Origin: Prevotella sp. CAG:1058
GTDB taxonomy: Bacteria > Bacteroidota > Bacteroidia > Bacteroidales > Bacteroidaceae
DNA length: 14,805 nt
Assembly: GCA_000433175.1 (NCBI GenBank)
Contig: HF986671.1
Coordinates: forward strand, 11,864-26,668
Reading direction: 5' to 3'
Positions 9,031 to 14,805 of the stretch are shown one piece after another. The stretch's first letter is position 1. Each line of letters begins with the position of its first letter. Both the position numbers and the translations under genes were made by a program. The notes beneath the pieces were generated by a model. It did no database searches. It had not been told where the DNA came from and saw only the letters and a list, made by a program, of their open reading frames with translations.

Positions 9031-10788
9031 TTAGTTAAAGTCTCCTATCACTTTTCCTACGAGCTTCACTACAATGTCGCGGGCTATGAGGAAATGTTTC
9101 TCCGAGTTGAGCGTCTTGCCTACTACGGGATTGCTGCCATCAACCGAAGCACCGCCCTCTATGCGGAATGCAATACCGTCAAGCCGCTTCAACGCACCTT
9201 TCTCGCCTTGCCTTATTTCTATATTAACAGGTGTAACCTTTGAGTTCTCTCCGTCTTCCGACGCCTGGAGCGTTGCCGGCGTCACCTTGACTGAAATCTC
9301 GTTTTCGTCTATCACGTTGCCGTCTACGTCTATCGGGTCAACCTTTACGCTGAGATATGCCGGCACACGGTTTTCTATTGCAGTACTTAAGCTAATATAA
9401 GAGTCGTCGGCCAGTTCAAGGTCGTTTATATCATTGTTCCAGCCGTCTATTGAATCGGTATAAACAATCCTTGCATCCTCGTCGAAAGTTATGGGAGCCT
9501 CTATGCTGTAACTAGGTTTGATGTTGTAAGGATGACCCAGCTCTATGTTTGCCGTCTGCGTGGCGTCAGCCATGGCTTCGGCTGAAAACTCTATTCTGTC
9601 AGGTATAGTGCGGATAAGGTCTGACAGGTTGCCGATAACCTTTACCTCATCAAACTGGCCTGCATCTATGCCTTCGCTTCTGCGGCATATACATACCTTG
9701 GTCACGCCGTTGGGTTTTATCTTTATGTCGTCCACGTTAATCTCCGTCTTCATTCCATCCTTGACAGCTGTTATCGTGCCGTCGACGAATCCATGTACGT
9801 CCATATCGTTGTCAATGCTGAGAAGTATCTGCGGATTGTACAAGTCAACCACTACGTTGCCGTCGGTAAGGAAATCAGGAACACCCGTCACTTCCACGCT
9901 TCCAAGATTGTCAAGGTCTATTGTCGGGTTAAACCGTCCGGTTGCGCTATTCAGTTCGATGTCGCCAAGCTGCAAACTTGCCATAATGTTGCCTGTACCT
10001 CCACCGCTTATGTTCGTATTGTTTATCGTTACCTTGAGATCTGTTTTTACAGTAGCGTCAAGCACAATGTTGTTGTTGCCGTCAATACGGATGCTACCAA
10101 GCGAAGTGTCGGTTGCCTTGAAATTCAGCCCTTCAATGGCAATCCTGGCATTTAATACACGGTCTACGGGCACATTAGTTAAAACCAGGCGCGAGCCTTG
10201 AACCGTGCACGGACTTGAAGCGCTTGCATTACCTATCTCCATGAAAGCCGGCAACTCAATCTCCATTTCACCGATCGACAGGCCGTCAATCTTCATCACA
10301 TCAGGGAAAGTTATGTTCAACACCATTTCCGCGTCCACACCTACATGGTCAAGGCTTACCACTTCTTCAGGCTTCTCGCCACTGTATGTGAATTTCAACA
10401 CTTCGCCGCTGACAGGGAAGCTTACACTTCCAGAAACCGACCCGGGTGTTATAGTAACCGGAATACCAACAGACTCAACCGAGTTTTGCGAAACCGTTAC
10501 CACGCCAATTTCCGGACGTGCAGGTTCAACGTCGTCTCCTGTCTGTTCAAATACGTAATCGCCGTTTGGCTTTACAACGACACACTCGGTTCCATCAAGT
10601 TCGAGCACATCGGCAAGTTTTATCGTGTCGGTCGAACTTACTGGCAACGAAAGTCCGTCGCCACCCAAGCCAACCGTCATGTCTATGCCGTTGAAGTCGA
10701 AGTCATTATCCGTACAACCGGCAAAAACAATGGCTCCTGCCATAAATATGCATGGCACGAATGATTTTTTGAGTAAATAATGTTTCAT
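9031..10788 (-). CDS. Predicted surface or periplasmic lipoprotein with repeated beta-sandwich segments
   Basis: The 585-residue protein has a lipoprotein signal, KKSFVPCIFMAGAIVFAGC, with lipid-anchor Cys25. The following TDNDFDF is acidic, as in Bacteroidota surface-export signals. I chose ATG 10788 rather than the in-frame ATG at 10818: the earlier codon lies inside a -7 promoter box and would put ten residues before the signal peptide. Residues 30-80 (MTVGLGGDGLSLPVSSTDTI, then LADVLELD, NGDYVFEQ) follow a pattern I recall from many Bacteroidales hypothetical lipoproteins. The remainder is almost all beta strand. Segments such as VVVDLYNPQILLSIDN (312-327) resemble the Asn-Pro turn of LEA14/WHy-like beta sandwiches; that is a structural guess. 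No catalytic motif was seen. It is the first gene of an operon with the DUF5723 barrel 20 bases on, suggesting the two proteins act together at the outer membrane. Confidence 0.8.
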   Translation of the reverse strand: MKHYLLKKSFVPCIFMAGAIVFAGCTDNDFDFNGIDMTVGLGGDGLSLPVSSTDTIKLADVLELDGTECVVVKPNGDYVFEQTGDDVEPARPEIGVVTVSQNSVESVGIPVTITPGSVSGSVSFPVSGEVLKFTYSGEKPEEVVSLDHVGVDAEMVLNITFPDVMKIDGLSIGEMEIELPAFMEIGNASASSPCTVQGSRLVLTNVPVDRVLNARIAIEGLNFKATDTSLGSIRIDGNNNIVLDATVKTDLKVTINNTNISGGGTGNIMASLQLGDIELNSATGRFNPTIDLDNLGSVEVTGVPDFLTDGNVVVDLYNPQILLSIDNDMDVHGFVDGTITAVKDGMKTEINVDDIKIKPNGVTKVCICRRSEGIDAGQFDEVKVIGNLSDLIRTIPDRIEFSAEAMADATQTANIELGHPYNIKPSYSIEAPITFDEDARIVYTDSIDGWNNDINDLELADDSYISLSTAIENRVPAYLSVKVDPIDVDGNVIDENEISVKVTPATLQASEDGENSKVTPVNIEIRQGEKGALKRLDGIAFRIEGGASVDGSNPVVGKTLNSEKHFLIARDIVVKLVGKVIGDFN

Positions 10789-10815
10789 TGGTTTATAGTA
10801 ATGATTTGTTTTTCG

Positions 10816-10823
10816 CAAAAATA
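10816..10823 (-). promoter_or_regulatory. Candidate -7 box of the lipoprotein/DUF5723 operon
   Basis: The minus strand reads TATTTTTG, an exact match to the Bacteroidota -7 consensus TAnnTTTG, 27 bases before ATG 10788. The -33 element is poor: only TATG (10845-10848) lies at 21 bases spacing. Position fits a short leader, but the missing TTTG box lowers confidence. It suggests weak or activator-dependent transcription. Confidence 0.5.
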
Positions 10824-10879
10824 TGAAAAATACTTCTAATCTTTCATATAAAAACAGTTAATTAGGCTTAAACACGCAG

Positions 10880-10921
10880 GTTTACATATAAAAAAGTTCA
10901 AAAAGCAAAAGAAATGTAAAC
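10880..10921. repeat. GTTTACAT/ATGTAAAC inverted pair upstream of the lipoprotein operon
   Basis: GTTTACAT at 10880-10887 faces its exact reverse complement ATGTAAAC at 10914-10921, 26 bases apart, with a related TACATTTAC at 10930-10938. They lie 57-150 bases upstream of the candidate -7 box. They could be a regulator site or chance in AT-rich DNA; GTTTACAT also occurs at 7561-7568 just after the operon. Low certainty. Confidence 0.3.
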
Positions 10922-10971
10922 TTAAATAATACATTTACAAACAGTCTTTATGGATGTAGTCGTCCATCCAG

Positions 10972-11026
10972 ACTGGACAGCCCCCTAAAAAGTTTTGTTC
11001 ATAACTTTTTTAGGGGGCTGTCCAGT
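10972..11026. repeat. 55-base near-perfect palindrome in the 10819-11108 gap
   Basis: Arms 10972-10994 (actggacagccccctaaaaa, then gtt) and 11003-11026 pair over 23 base pairs, with a single bulged T at 11006 and an 8-base loop. It begins 82 bases after the stop of the metallopeptidase-like gene. No T-tract follows on the minus strand (it continues CTGGATGGACG), so it is not a standard intrinsic terminator, though such a strong hairpin could still stop transcription or protect the 3' end of the mRNA. The GGGGGCTGTCC arm recalls insertion-sequence ends, so a miniature element or IS scar is possible; I saw no target-site duplication. The rest of the 10819-11108 gap holds no gene that I can support. 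Confidence 0.75.
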
Positions 11027-11108
11027 TATATACCATACCTATTTTACTTACAATCTGCACTTGATGCGATTGTGAATAAAGACATTGTTGATAAAAGCAC
11101 CCTTAGCT

Positions 11109-12824
11109 TCATTTGTTCATGTATTTTATTGTCCGTGGATTCCCTTTATCATCGCAAATCTTTAGAATAAGCAATCCTTTGCTGAAATCTTTCAGTTTAT
11201 CCCAACCGTCAACCTTACCAAGCAATATGCCCGACGGGGTAAATACGCTTATTTCCGTCGACGAACAAATGTCATTCACAATAATCGAGGTCGGCATGCT
11301 TGGTATTTCCAACACTGCCGTATCATTACCATAATCATTCCTAACAACAAAATTCACCCATGCTAATCCACTAAGATCAATATCTGTAAAAGTCAATCTC
11401 GAGTAATATGGTGTTTCCGAAAAAAGAGCAAATGCAAATGAACTATATTCTTCTTCAAGTGATGCATGCAAATAATGGCTTCCCTCATAACATACATCTA
11501 CAGTAACGTCATAATACAATTCATTTCTTGGATTAGGCGCAATGCTTACAATACTAGTACGCAGGATGCGAGGTTTCACACCAAGCGTCAGGTTATATGT
11601 ACTTGTTACCTGCTTTCCGTTGCCTGTACCCTCAAAAGATATAAGCCCGCGGATGTCGCCTCCTGTGGTGTGCTCATACTTATCTTCGTCGCCATCTGCA
11701 ATTGCAGGTATTACGAACTCCGCGTTTTGCGACGTTGCTACCGTCTCGTAGCCGCCCGATACCAATGGCAACTTGTACTCCCAATGATAATTGGTTACGG
11801 GCATGTCTTCTGATTCCACATAAAACGTATGACTCTGATACGCCGAGGTTATGCCCGTGTCGTCAATGCCACGGCCTACTATTTTAATGTCGTTGCCGTC
11901 ATACGCGCCCCAACCGATTGCATCAAGAAGCTCAAGCGTAATCCCGTCCACTACCAAGTCCATTACGCCTTCGTCCATATAGCACATCAGGCTCTCTTGG
12001 TCCAAAAGATATTTTAGAGACTTGTGCACGTCAAACTGTTTCGGGGCATACAACCTGTATATGTACGCTTTCTCGGTGGCATAAAGATAACCTTTGTCTT
12101 GCTGGATGAAATCCTCAAGTTCCTGTTCGCTTGCTCCAATAAAACTCTCCAGGCGTCTGCCATCCTCTGCAAAAACGAGCTTATCAAAGACAGAGACTCC
12201 GTCACCGAAGCCCAAAGTGAGCCTGCCTCCATTATCATACTGTACGCTCGACCCGAATCCCAATGCCGAGCCCATTGCCCGAAGCAGGCCGTAAGAAAGA
12301 TTCTTCGTCGCCCCTGACATGCCATCACCAATACCGACACACCATTCGGCATTCTTGTTAATGTGGATTACAGCGTCATATCGGGAAGAGTATTCAAGCA
12401 GTCCGCCGTTTAACTTCCGGCACAAAGCCAAAGGATAATAGACATCGGGAACCGATCCCGGCATAGTACTATAATAAACCTCCGTCCTTATGTCTGCCCC
12501 TTGTATGTCATCATAATACACCTGCAACTTAAGGCTGTCGCCTGTTGCCAGGTAACCGCTCCATACGTCTGCGGCAATCTTAAGCGCCAACTTGAGCGTA
12601 TCCGGCATGCCGGCGCAATACGTATCATCTGCCATTACCACACCTGCGCGTTGGCTCGACACACGCAATGACTTGGCGTCTTCAGAAGGAACAATGCGTG
12701 TACCACCATAATTGCAAACATCATCGTACACGAGGGTGGCAACTTCTTGCGTCAATCCGTGCAACGGAAACACCACAAGCAACAGGGCGGCAACAATAGC
12801 TTTGAACAAAATATGTATCCGCAT
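11109..12824 (-). CDS. Secreted T9SS cargo candidate with a degenerate zinc-metallopeptidase domain
   Basis: The protein has 571 residues from ATG 12824. The upstream in-frame ATG at 12866 overlaps the -7 promoter box and would precede the signal peptide, so I reject it. Residues 1-25 form a Sec signal (HILFKAIVAALLLVVFPLHG). Residues 27 to about 305 resemble secreted Bacteroidota metallopeptidases: LSYGLLRAMGSALGFGSSV (176-194) sits where the family has HExxHxLGF, then VFDKLVFAEDG (212-222), SLM (278-280) and LELLDAIGW (297-305). The zinc-binding and catalytic residues are replaced (RAMGS for HEIGH), so proteolysis is not expected. A beta-rich middle region follows. The last 55 residues (517-571; VFTPSGILLGKVD, then LKDFSKGLLILKI and RTIKYMNK) look like a type A T9SS sorting domain, which directs export and surface attachment. 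It has its own promoter and appears monocistronic. The role could be adhesin or binding protein. The fold call is by motif only. Confidence 0.72.
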   Translation of the reverse strand: MRIHILFKAIVAALLLVVFPLHGLTQEVATLVYDDVCNYGGTRIVPSEDAKSLRVSSQRAGVVMADDTYCAGMPDTLKLALKIAADVWSGYLATGDSLKLQVYYDDIQGADIRTEVYYSTMPGSVPDVYYPLALCRKLNGGLLEYSSRYDAVIHINKNAEWCVGIGDGMSGATKNLSYGLLRAMGSALGFGSSVQYDNGGRLTLGFGDGVSVFDKLVFAEDGRRLESFIGASEQELEDFIQQDKGYLYATEKAYIYRLYAPKQFDVHKSLKYLLDQESLMCYMDEGVMDLVVDGITLELLDAIGWGAYDGNDIKIVGRGIDDTGITSAYQSHTFYVESEDMPVTNYHWEYKLPLVSGGYETVATSQNAEFVIPAIADGDEDKYEHTTGGDIRGLISFEGTGNGKQVTSTYNLTLGVKPRILRTSIVSIAPNPRNELYYDVTVDVCYEGSHYLHASLEEEYSSFAFALFSETPYYSRLTFTDIDLSGLAWVNFVVRNDYGNDTAVLEIPSMPTSIIVNDICSSTEISVFTPSGILLGKVDGWDKLKDFSKGLLILKICDDKGNPRTIKYMNK

Positions 12825-12863
12825 AATCAAAGGTCTTTTAAGGTTAAAAAAACGTTTCAAATG

Positions 12864-12894
12864 CAAATGTAATAAAAATCACAATACTTTCAAA
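12864..12894 (-). promoter_or_regulatory. Bacteroidota-type promoter of the metallopeptidase-like gene
   Basis: On the minus strand TTTG (12891-12894), exactly 19 bases, then TACATTTG (12864-12871) gives a perfect match to TTTG-N19-TAnnTTTG. Transcription would start near 12857, leaving a leader of about 30 bases before ATG 12824. This position decides the start codon of the gene. Confidence 0.78.
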
Positions 12895-12962
12895 CAAAAA
12901 CCAGCAAACTTCAGCAAAAGTTTATTGATTGTCGTTTTGTCACGCAATCTCCTATCACAACG

Positions 12963-13103
12963 TCATTTTACCATACGTAAGCCTCTGTCTGATATTATAA
13001 AGACCACAATTTCAAGATTTGGGAACACAGTAACAACTGATCTTCGTATTGCAATTGCCGATTCATTGACAAATCCACGGACACCAAAAGCATAATAAGA
13101 AAT
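12963..13103 (-). other. Gap with a start-less open frame, possible gene remnant
   Basis: The stretch between the acetyltransferase terminator and the promoter at 12894 holds no recognisable gene. One minus-strand frame stays open for about 45 codons before TGA at 12963-12965. It reads YYAFGVRGFVNESAIAIRRS and on through VFPNLEIVVFIISDRG, which looks protein-like (an alternating hydrophobic strand then DRG). It lacks a start and I cannot name a family, so it may be a gene scar or chance. Confidence 0.25.
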
Positions 13104-13151
13104 AAGCTGGCATTCATTATTATTGATTGTTTAATAATGATTTACCAGCTT
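13091..13151 (-). terminator. Intrinsic terminator after the acetyltransferase gene
   Basis: An outer 7-bp stem (aagctgg 13104-13110 with ccagctt 13145-13151) and an inner 9-bp stem (tcattatta 13114-13122 with taataatga 13132-13140) are separated by a small internal loop. On the minus strand it begins 45 bases after the stop codon and is followed by ATTTCTTATTATGCTTTT. The T-rich tail and position support a terminator. Confidence 0.65.
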
Positions 13152-13196
13152 ACTTTAACCGCCCATCCCCATTTCCTGATTAGCCGTAGATTTTCC

Positions 13197-13778
13197 TCAT
13201 CTGGGAAAACCGACCTTGTCTTTATCTGTGATTTTTCTTAATACCCGGCATGGGTTTCCAGCAGCCACAACACCAGAAGGAATATCGTGAGTTACGACAC
13301 TTCCGGCGCCAATGACTGTATCATCACCTATAACAACTCCGCTCAGAATAGTGCTACCACCTCCAATCCAGACTCGGTTTCCTATGGTAATTGGCTCAGG
13401 AATCAAGGCACCAGCAATACGCTCTGCGGAATCAAGTGAATGGTTGGCCGAATATATACTTACATTAGGCCCCAACAAAGTATTATTGCCTATTGTTACC
13501 TGCCCGCAATCAAGGATCGTACATCCGAAATTAATATAAACATCATTCCCGATAGTAATGTTTTTACCGAATTCGCAAGTAAAGTTCGGCTCCATCCAAA
13601 CGCGCTCACCTACTTTCTTAAAGAGTTTCCGCATAATATCCTGGCGCCGTTCTATTTCTTCGTCTTCAGTACGGTTAAATTCCTTAAACAGTTTTTTTGC
13701 CTCAACCCTCAAGTCAAACAAATCTGCATCAAAATCATTATAGATTTGATGTTCTTGCATTTTATCCCATTCAGTCAT
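13197..13778 (-). CDS. Maltose/galactoside-type O-acetyltransferase (left-handed beta-helix)
   Basis: The 193-residue enzyme is of the LbH acetyltransferase group (Maa/LacA/NodL type), which moves acetyl from acetyl-CoA to a sugar hydroxyl; the substrate here is unknown. An N-terminal helical Mac-type region (residues 7-58, YNDFDADLFDLRVEAKKLFK) precedes the hexapeptide-repeat helix (about 60-165: ITIGNDVYINFGCTILD, VTIGNNTLLGPNVSIYS, VVIGDDTVIGAGSVVTHDIP). His113 in SANHSLD matches the catalytic His of LacA-type enzymes; RVWIGGGSTIL and GNPCRVLR (174-181) are family signatures. Length is normal. The start is set by a perfect promoter 28 bases upstream; Met7 is a possible alternative. It stands alone between promoter and terminator. 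The surrounding DNA is visibly more AT-rich than the sprA side, and no sugar-pathway genes are adjacent, so it may have been acquired or belong to envelope glycan modification; the sequence does not decide this. Confidence 0.92.
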   Translation of the reverse strand: MTEWDKMQEHQIYNDFDADLFDLRVEAKKLFKEFNRTEDEEIERRQDIMRKLFKKVGERVWMEPNFTCEFGKNITIGNDVYINFGCTILDCGQVTIGNNTLLGPNVSIYSANHSLDSAERIAGALIPEPITIGNRVWIGGGSTILSGVVIGDDTVIGAGSVVTHDIPSGVVAAGNPCRVLRKITDKDKVGFPR

Positions 13779-13805
13779 AATTCAATCAAGTTAAGTTTCA
13801 CAAAA

Positions 13806-13836
13806 CAAAAATATATAATAATAATGAATTGGCAAA
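13806..13836 (-). promoter_or_regulatory. Bacteroidota-type promoter of the acetyltransferase gene
   Basis: Minus strand TTTG (13833-13836), exactly 19 bases, then TATTTTTG (13806-13813) matches TTTG-N19-TAnnTTTG fully. Transcription would start near 13799, about 20 bases before ATG 13778. It lies in the remains downstream of the decayed lipoprotein copy. Confidence 0.78.
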
Positions 13837-13893
13837 AACTTTATCCGAAGAAACATCCGCAAACCAAAATTCTTTATAAAAAGAAGACGTACT

Positions 13894-13974
13894 TCATTTT
13901 ATTACTACCGAAGATGATAAGTAACCGACACTAATGATAAGCGCAACAAATAGTGTTAATAACAATGTTTTCAT
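13894..13974 (-). pseudogene. Truncated duplicate of the neighbouring lipoprotein gene (26 codons)
   Basis: The frame starts at ATG 13974 and stops at TGA 13894-13896. It reads MKTLLLTLFVALIISVGYLS, then SSVVIK. The first twelve residues equal those predicted for the lipoprotein upstream, and DNA identity over the first 36 bases after the ATG-overlap is broken by one base only. After that it diverges, but the Ser codons TCA TCT TCG are still shared. The lipid-anchor Cys codon (TGT) is replaced by Tyr (TAC), so no lipoprotein could form, and no downstream homology is visible. An AGGAG sequence (13985-13989) lies 10 bases before the ATG, so it might still be translated. The likeliest reading is a tandem duplicate that has lost most of its length; a real membrane micropeptide is the alternative. 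Confidence 0.7.
13937..13972. repeat. 36-base direct repeat, second copy at 14770-14805
   Basis: The two copies differ at one base (c at 13942, t at 14775) over 36 bases and lie 833 bases apart in the same orientation. They encode the start of the two lipoprotein signal peptides. The right copy reaches the window end, so the repeat may be longer. It marks a tandem duplication of the gene start. Confidence 0.85.
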
Positions 13975-14024
13975 GATTCATTATCTCCTGTATTTCCATG
14001 CTTCTGTTTTAAGCTTTATCGTAT

Positions 14025-14805
14025 TCACCGTCTTTGTTCCGATGGTGCTGTTTTGTTAGCATGTCCCTCGTCCTGTTTCTTAAGGTAAAACCTAACCGGT
14101 ATGCCTATTATGTCGTATGAAGTTTTAAGCGTCTTCGATATGTTATTTTTCTTTATGAATCCATCAGGATCAATGCTAATCCATGGCCCTTCGCAATATA
14201 CTTCTTTAACTTCAAGACCGTATTCATCCAATATTTTGTTCAAGTCGTCTTTGAAGGGGGTCATTTCTATGCTTTTAGCAATATCACTGTACGAATAAAG
14301 TCCGTCACGCTCTGGTTTGAAATTGGCAACCAAGTTATTTGTGGCCAAGACTGCGGCGTCACTCAGATAAGGCAAAAAAGCAGCAATAGATGATAATCTA
14401 CCTAAGTCGTACACCTTAGATGCGGACTTAAAGCATAATTCCATCTCACGAAGCCATTGCGAATATGTAGGGACATAATATTTGTCAATAAATTCAACGA
14501 CATCTGTACCAACGGCAGCCGTATCATTTATTGCAACATCCGAATAATATTTACTTTCTGAAGAAAGATGTATGGCCATATTTAAATTTCTATTTTTTCT
14601 ATAGCTAAATATGCATGAATACGCAGAAGTGTCCTTTTTTATCACCACAAAAAATTCACGGCCCTCCCACGAATCGTTGTATATTTTACGTATAAATCGT
14701 ACAACCGTATCTTGCTTCAGCTCATTTCCTGAAACTTTACCCGAAGATGACGAACAGCTTATGCCAAGCATAAGTGCAACAAATAGTGTTAATAACAATG
14801 TTTTC
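14025..14805 (-). CDS. Unrecognised lipoprotein, start codon cut by the window edge
   Basis: The frame runs off the window at 14805; the last base is the G of a predicted ATG, as shown by the near-identical copy at 13974 that begins MKTLLLTLFVAL. The full protein would be 260 residues. A lipoprotein signal ends at LGISC, giving anchor Cys18 followed by a Ser-rich linker (SSSSGK). The mature part has no motif I recognise: VVRFIRKIYNDSWEGREFFV and GPWISIDPDGFIKKNNISK are the most distinctive stretches, with a more helical centre around residues 115-160 and a basic, charged tail (ANKTAPSEQRR). No membrane segment is seen beyond the signal, so it should sit as a membrane-anchored periplasmic or surface protein. 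The gene ends 50 bases before its decayed copy. Function is unknown; the local DNA is AT-rich compared with the sprA side. Confidence 0.8.
   Translation of the reverse strand, partial: KTLLLTLFVALMLGISCSSSSGKVSGNELKQDTVVRFIRKIYNDSWEGREFFVVIKKDTSAYSCIFSYRKNRNLNMAIHLSSESKYYSDVAINDTAAVGTDVVEFIDKYYVPTYSQWLREMELCFKSASKVYDLGRLSSIAAFLPYLSDAAVLATNNLVANFKPERDGLYSYSDIAKSIEMTPFKDDLNKILDEYGLEVKEVYCEGPWISIDPDGFIKKNNISKTLKTSYDIIGIPVRFYLKKQDEGHANKTAPSEQRR

Noticed and set aside
9545..10201. Long plus-strand open frame (218 codons) opposite the lipoprotein gene
   Set aside because: It is antisense to a gene with a clear lipoprotein signal, is low-complexity in Ser/Thr/Pro, and has no promoter, start context or recognisable motif.
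10951..10970. Small hairpin tggatg/catcca next to the long palindrome
   Set aside because: Only 6 base pairs with an 8-base loop and no T-tract; too weak to call a terminator.
11051..11072. Hairpin caatc-t-gca/tgc-gattg just after the metallopeptidase-like gene
   Set aside because: Eight pairs with a bulge and no T-rich tail on the minus strand; not a convincing terminator.
12825..12866. Longer N-terminus for the metallopeptidase-like protein
   Set aside because: The ATG at 12866 falls inside the -7 box and the extra 14 residues would precede a normal signal peptide.
12712..13095. 127-codon plus-strand open frame ending near 13095
   Set aside because: Its first part is antisense to the signal peptide of the metallopeptidase-like gene and it crosses that gene's perfect promoter; no family likeness and no plus-strand promoter.
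13440..13934. 164-codon plus-strand open frame opposite the acetyltransferase
   Set aside because: It is antisense to a well-supported hexapeptide-repeat enzyme and its promoter; the Lys/Ile-rich tail reflects AT-rich non-coding DNA.

Overview
The window looks like a chromosomal segment of a Bacteroidota bacterium, most likely order Bacteroidales and possibly Prevotella-like; the genus is an inference. The reasons are a near-complete sprA gene of the type IX secretion system (T9SS), a DUF5723-type outer-membrane barrel, lipoprotein signals, a T9SS-type C-terminal sorting domain, and promoters of the Bacteroidota form TTTG-N19-TAnnTTTG. Most starts lack a Shine-Dalgarno sequence. Every gene I can support lies on the minus strand, so transcription runs from high to low coordinates.

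Reading in the direction of transcription: the right end (14805-13779) carries an unrecognised lipoprotein gene whose ATG falls two bases beyond the window. It is followed by a decayed 26-codon copy of that gene's own 5' end. Next, with its own promoter and terminator, is a maltose/galactoside-type O-acetyltransferase (13778-13197). After an intergenic gap comes a monocistronic gene (12824-11109) for a secreted protein. It resembles a T9SS-exported zinc metallopeptidase whose HExxH site has been lost, and it ends in a T9SS-like sorting domain. A 290-base gap follows, containing a 55-base near-perfect palindrome.

The next unit is a two-gene operon: a 585-residue lipoprotein (10788-9031) and, 20 bases on, a 471-residue DUF5723 outer-membrane barrel (9010-7595), closed by a strong intrinsic terminator. 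Last are ruvA (7410-6805, Holliday-junction DNA binding) and, 60 bases on, sprA (6744 to beyond base 1), the giant outer-membrane translocon barrel of the T9SS. Its last part, probably 100-250 residues, is outside the window.

The genes are linked by an envelope theme: the T9SS translocon, a candidate T9SS cargo, an OMP-lipoprotein pair and another lipoprotein. ruvA is the housekeeping exception. No tRNA, rRNA, CRISPR array or complete insertion sequence was seen. The most unusual points are the catalytically dead metallopeptidase-like cargo, the tandem lipoprotein remnant that has lost its lipid-anchor cysteine, and the long palindrome.
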